Shown in pieces: positions 5,024 to 5,108 of a DNA stretch of 5,108 nt (position 1 is its first letter; the number at the start of each line of letters is the position of its first letter). A program made the translations under genes and the position numbers. The notes below the pieces were generated by a model that saw nothing but the letters and a program-made list of their open reading frames with translations, was not told where the DNA came from and made no database searches. The stretch is from positions 1 to 5,108 of the forward strand of contig JAEYQQ010000035.1 of assembly GCA_023409955.1 (NCBI GenBank), written 5' to 3'. Source of the stretch: Bacillota bacterium (lineage in GTDB: Bacteria > Bacillota > Clostridia > Christensenellales > Aristaeellaceae).

Positions 5024-5108
5024 TGCTGGTAGACGATGAACCAGAAATCCGGGAAGGCTTGCTTGAAATCATTCCATGGGAGCAGGAAGGCTTTTCGGTG
5101 GTGGGCTG
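5011..5108 (+). CDS. Response regulator, N-terminal part of the receiver domain (cut by window edge)
   Basis: Only the first 32 codons are present. They begin MYRLMLVDDEPEIREGLLE and continue IIPWEQEGFSVVG, the pattern of a CheY-like receiver domain: first beta strand, the acidic pocket D8-D9-E10 that binds magnesium, then helix 1. The phospho-accepting aspartate, expected near residue 55, lies outside the window. The WEQEGF segment is typical of YesN-type regulators, which carry a C-terminal AraC-type DNA-binding domain and pair with a membrane histidine kinase in Firmicutes; this subtype is an inference. An in-frame TGA at 4996-4998 excludes an upstream extension, so the ATG at 5011 is the start. 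Its ribosome binding site is weak (GTGAGATG at 4995-5002, or AGGA at 17 bases). The gene points away from satP. Confidence 0.88.
   Translation, partial: MYRLMLVDDEPEIREGLLEIIPWEQEGFSVVG

Overview
The window looks like chromosomal DNA of a low-to-moderate GC Gram-positive anaerobe, most likely a member of the Clostridia. The reasons are strong purine-rich ribosome binding sites, near-consensus sigma-A promoters with an extended -10 (TGnTATAAT), GTG starts behind G-rich Shine-Dalgarno sites, intrinsic terminators, a BspA-type leucine-rich repeat secreted protein, and a response regulator whose N-terminus resembles the YesN/AraC type common in Firmicutes. Genus cannot be fixed from this sequence alone.

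Layout from left to right. (1) 51-557 (+): a small 2H phosphoesterase (2'-5' RNA ligase/cyclic phosphodiesterase-like) with its own extended -10 promoter at the left edge. (2) 558-831: a gap with no intrinsic terminator but with a strikingly C-rich, G-poor stretch that may be a Rho loading site, followed by a promoter. (3) 832-2262 (+): a secreted BspA-like protein of about fourteen 23-residue leucine-rich repeats with two copies of a DGVLFDK insert, closed by an intrinsic terminator. (4) 2449-3864 (+): glucose-6-phosphate isomerase (pgi), GTG start, own promoter. (5) 3865-3971: two tandem hairpin terminators between convergent genes, the second apparently bidirectional. (6) 3972-4535 (-): acetate transporter of the SatP/YaaH family, GTG start, with a good promoter on the minus strand. 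(7) 4536-5010: a long divergent regulatory region holding repeated short motifs, palindromes and candidate promoters. (8) 5011 to the window end (+): the first 32 codons of a response regulator receiver domain, cut by the window edge.

Each complete gene appears to have its own promoter, and most have their own terminator, so the window reads as a series of single-gene transcription units rather than an operon. pgi (central glycolysis) and satP (acetate uptake or export) both fit a fermentative lifestyle, but the sequence does not show them to be co-regulated. The LRR protein is probably exported to the cell surroundings. I see no mobile element, CRISPR array, rRNA or tRNA. No clearly new multi-gene system is visible. 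The most interesting sequence is regulatory: a perfect 12-bp inverted repeat that overlaps both the promoter -10 and the start codon of the response regulator, together with a seven-codon overlapping reading frame there.
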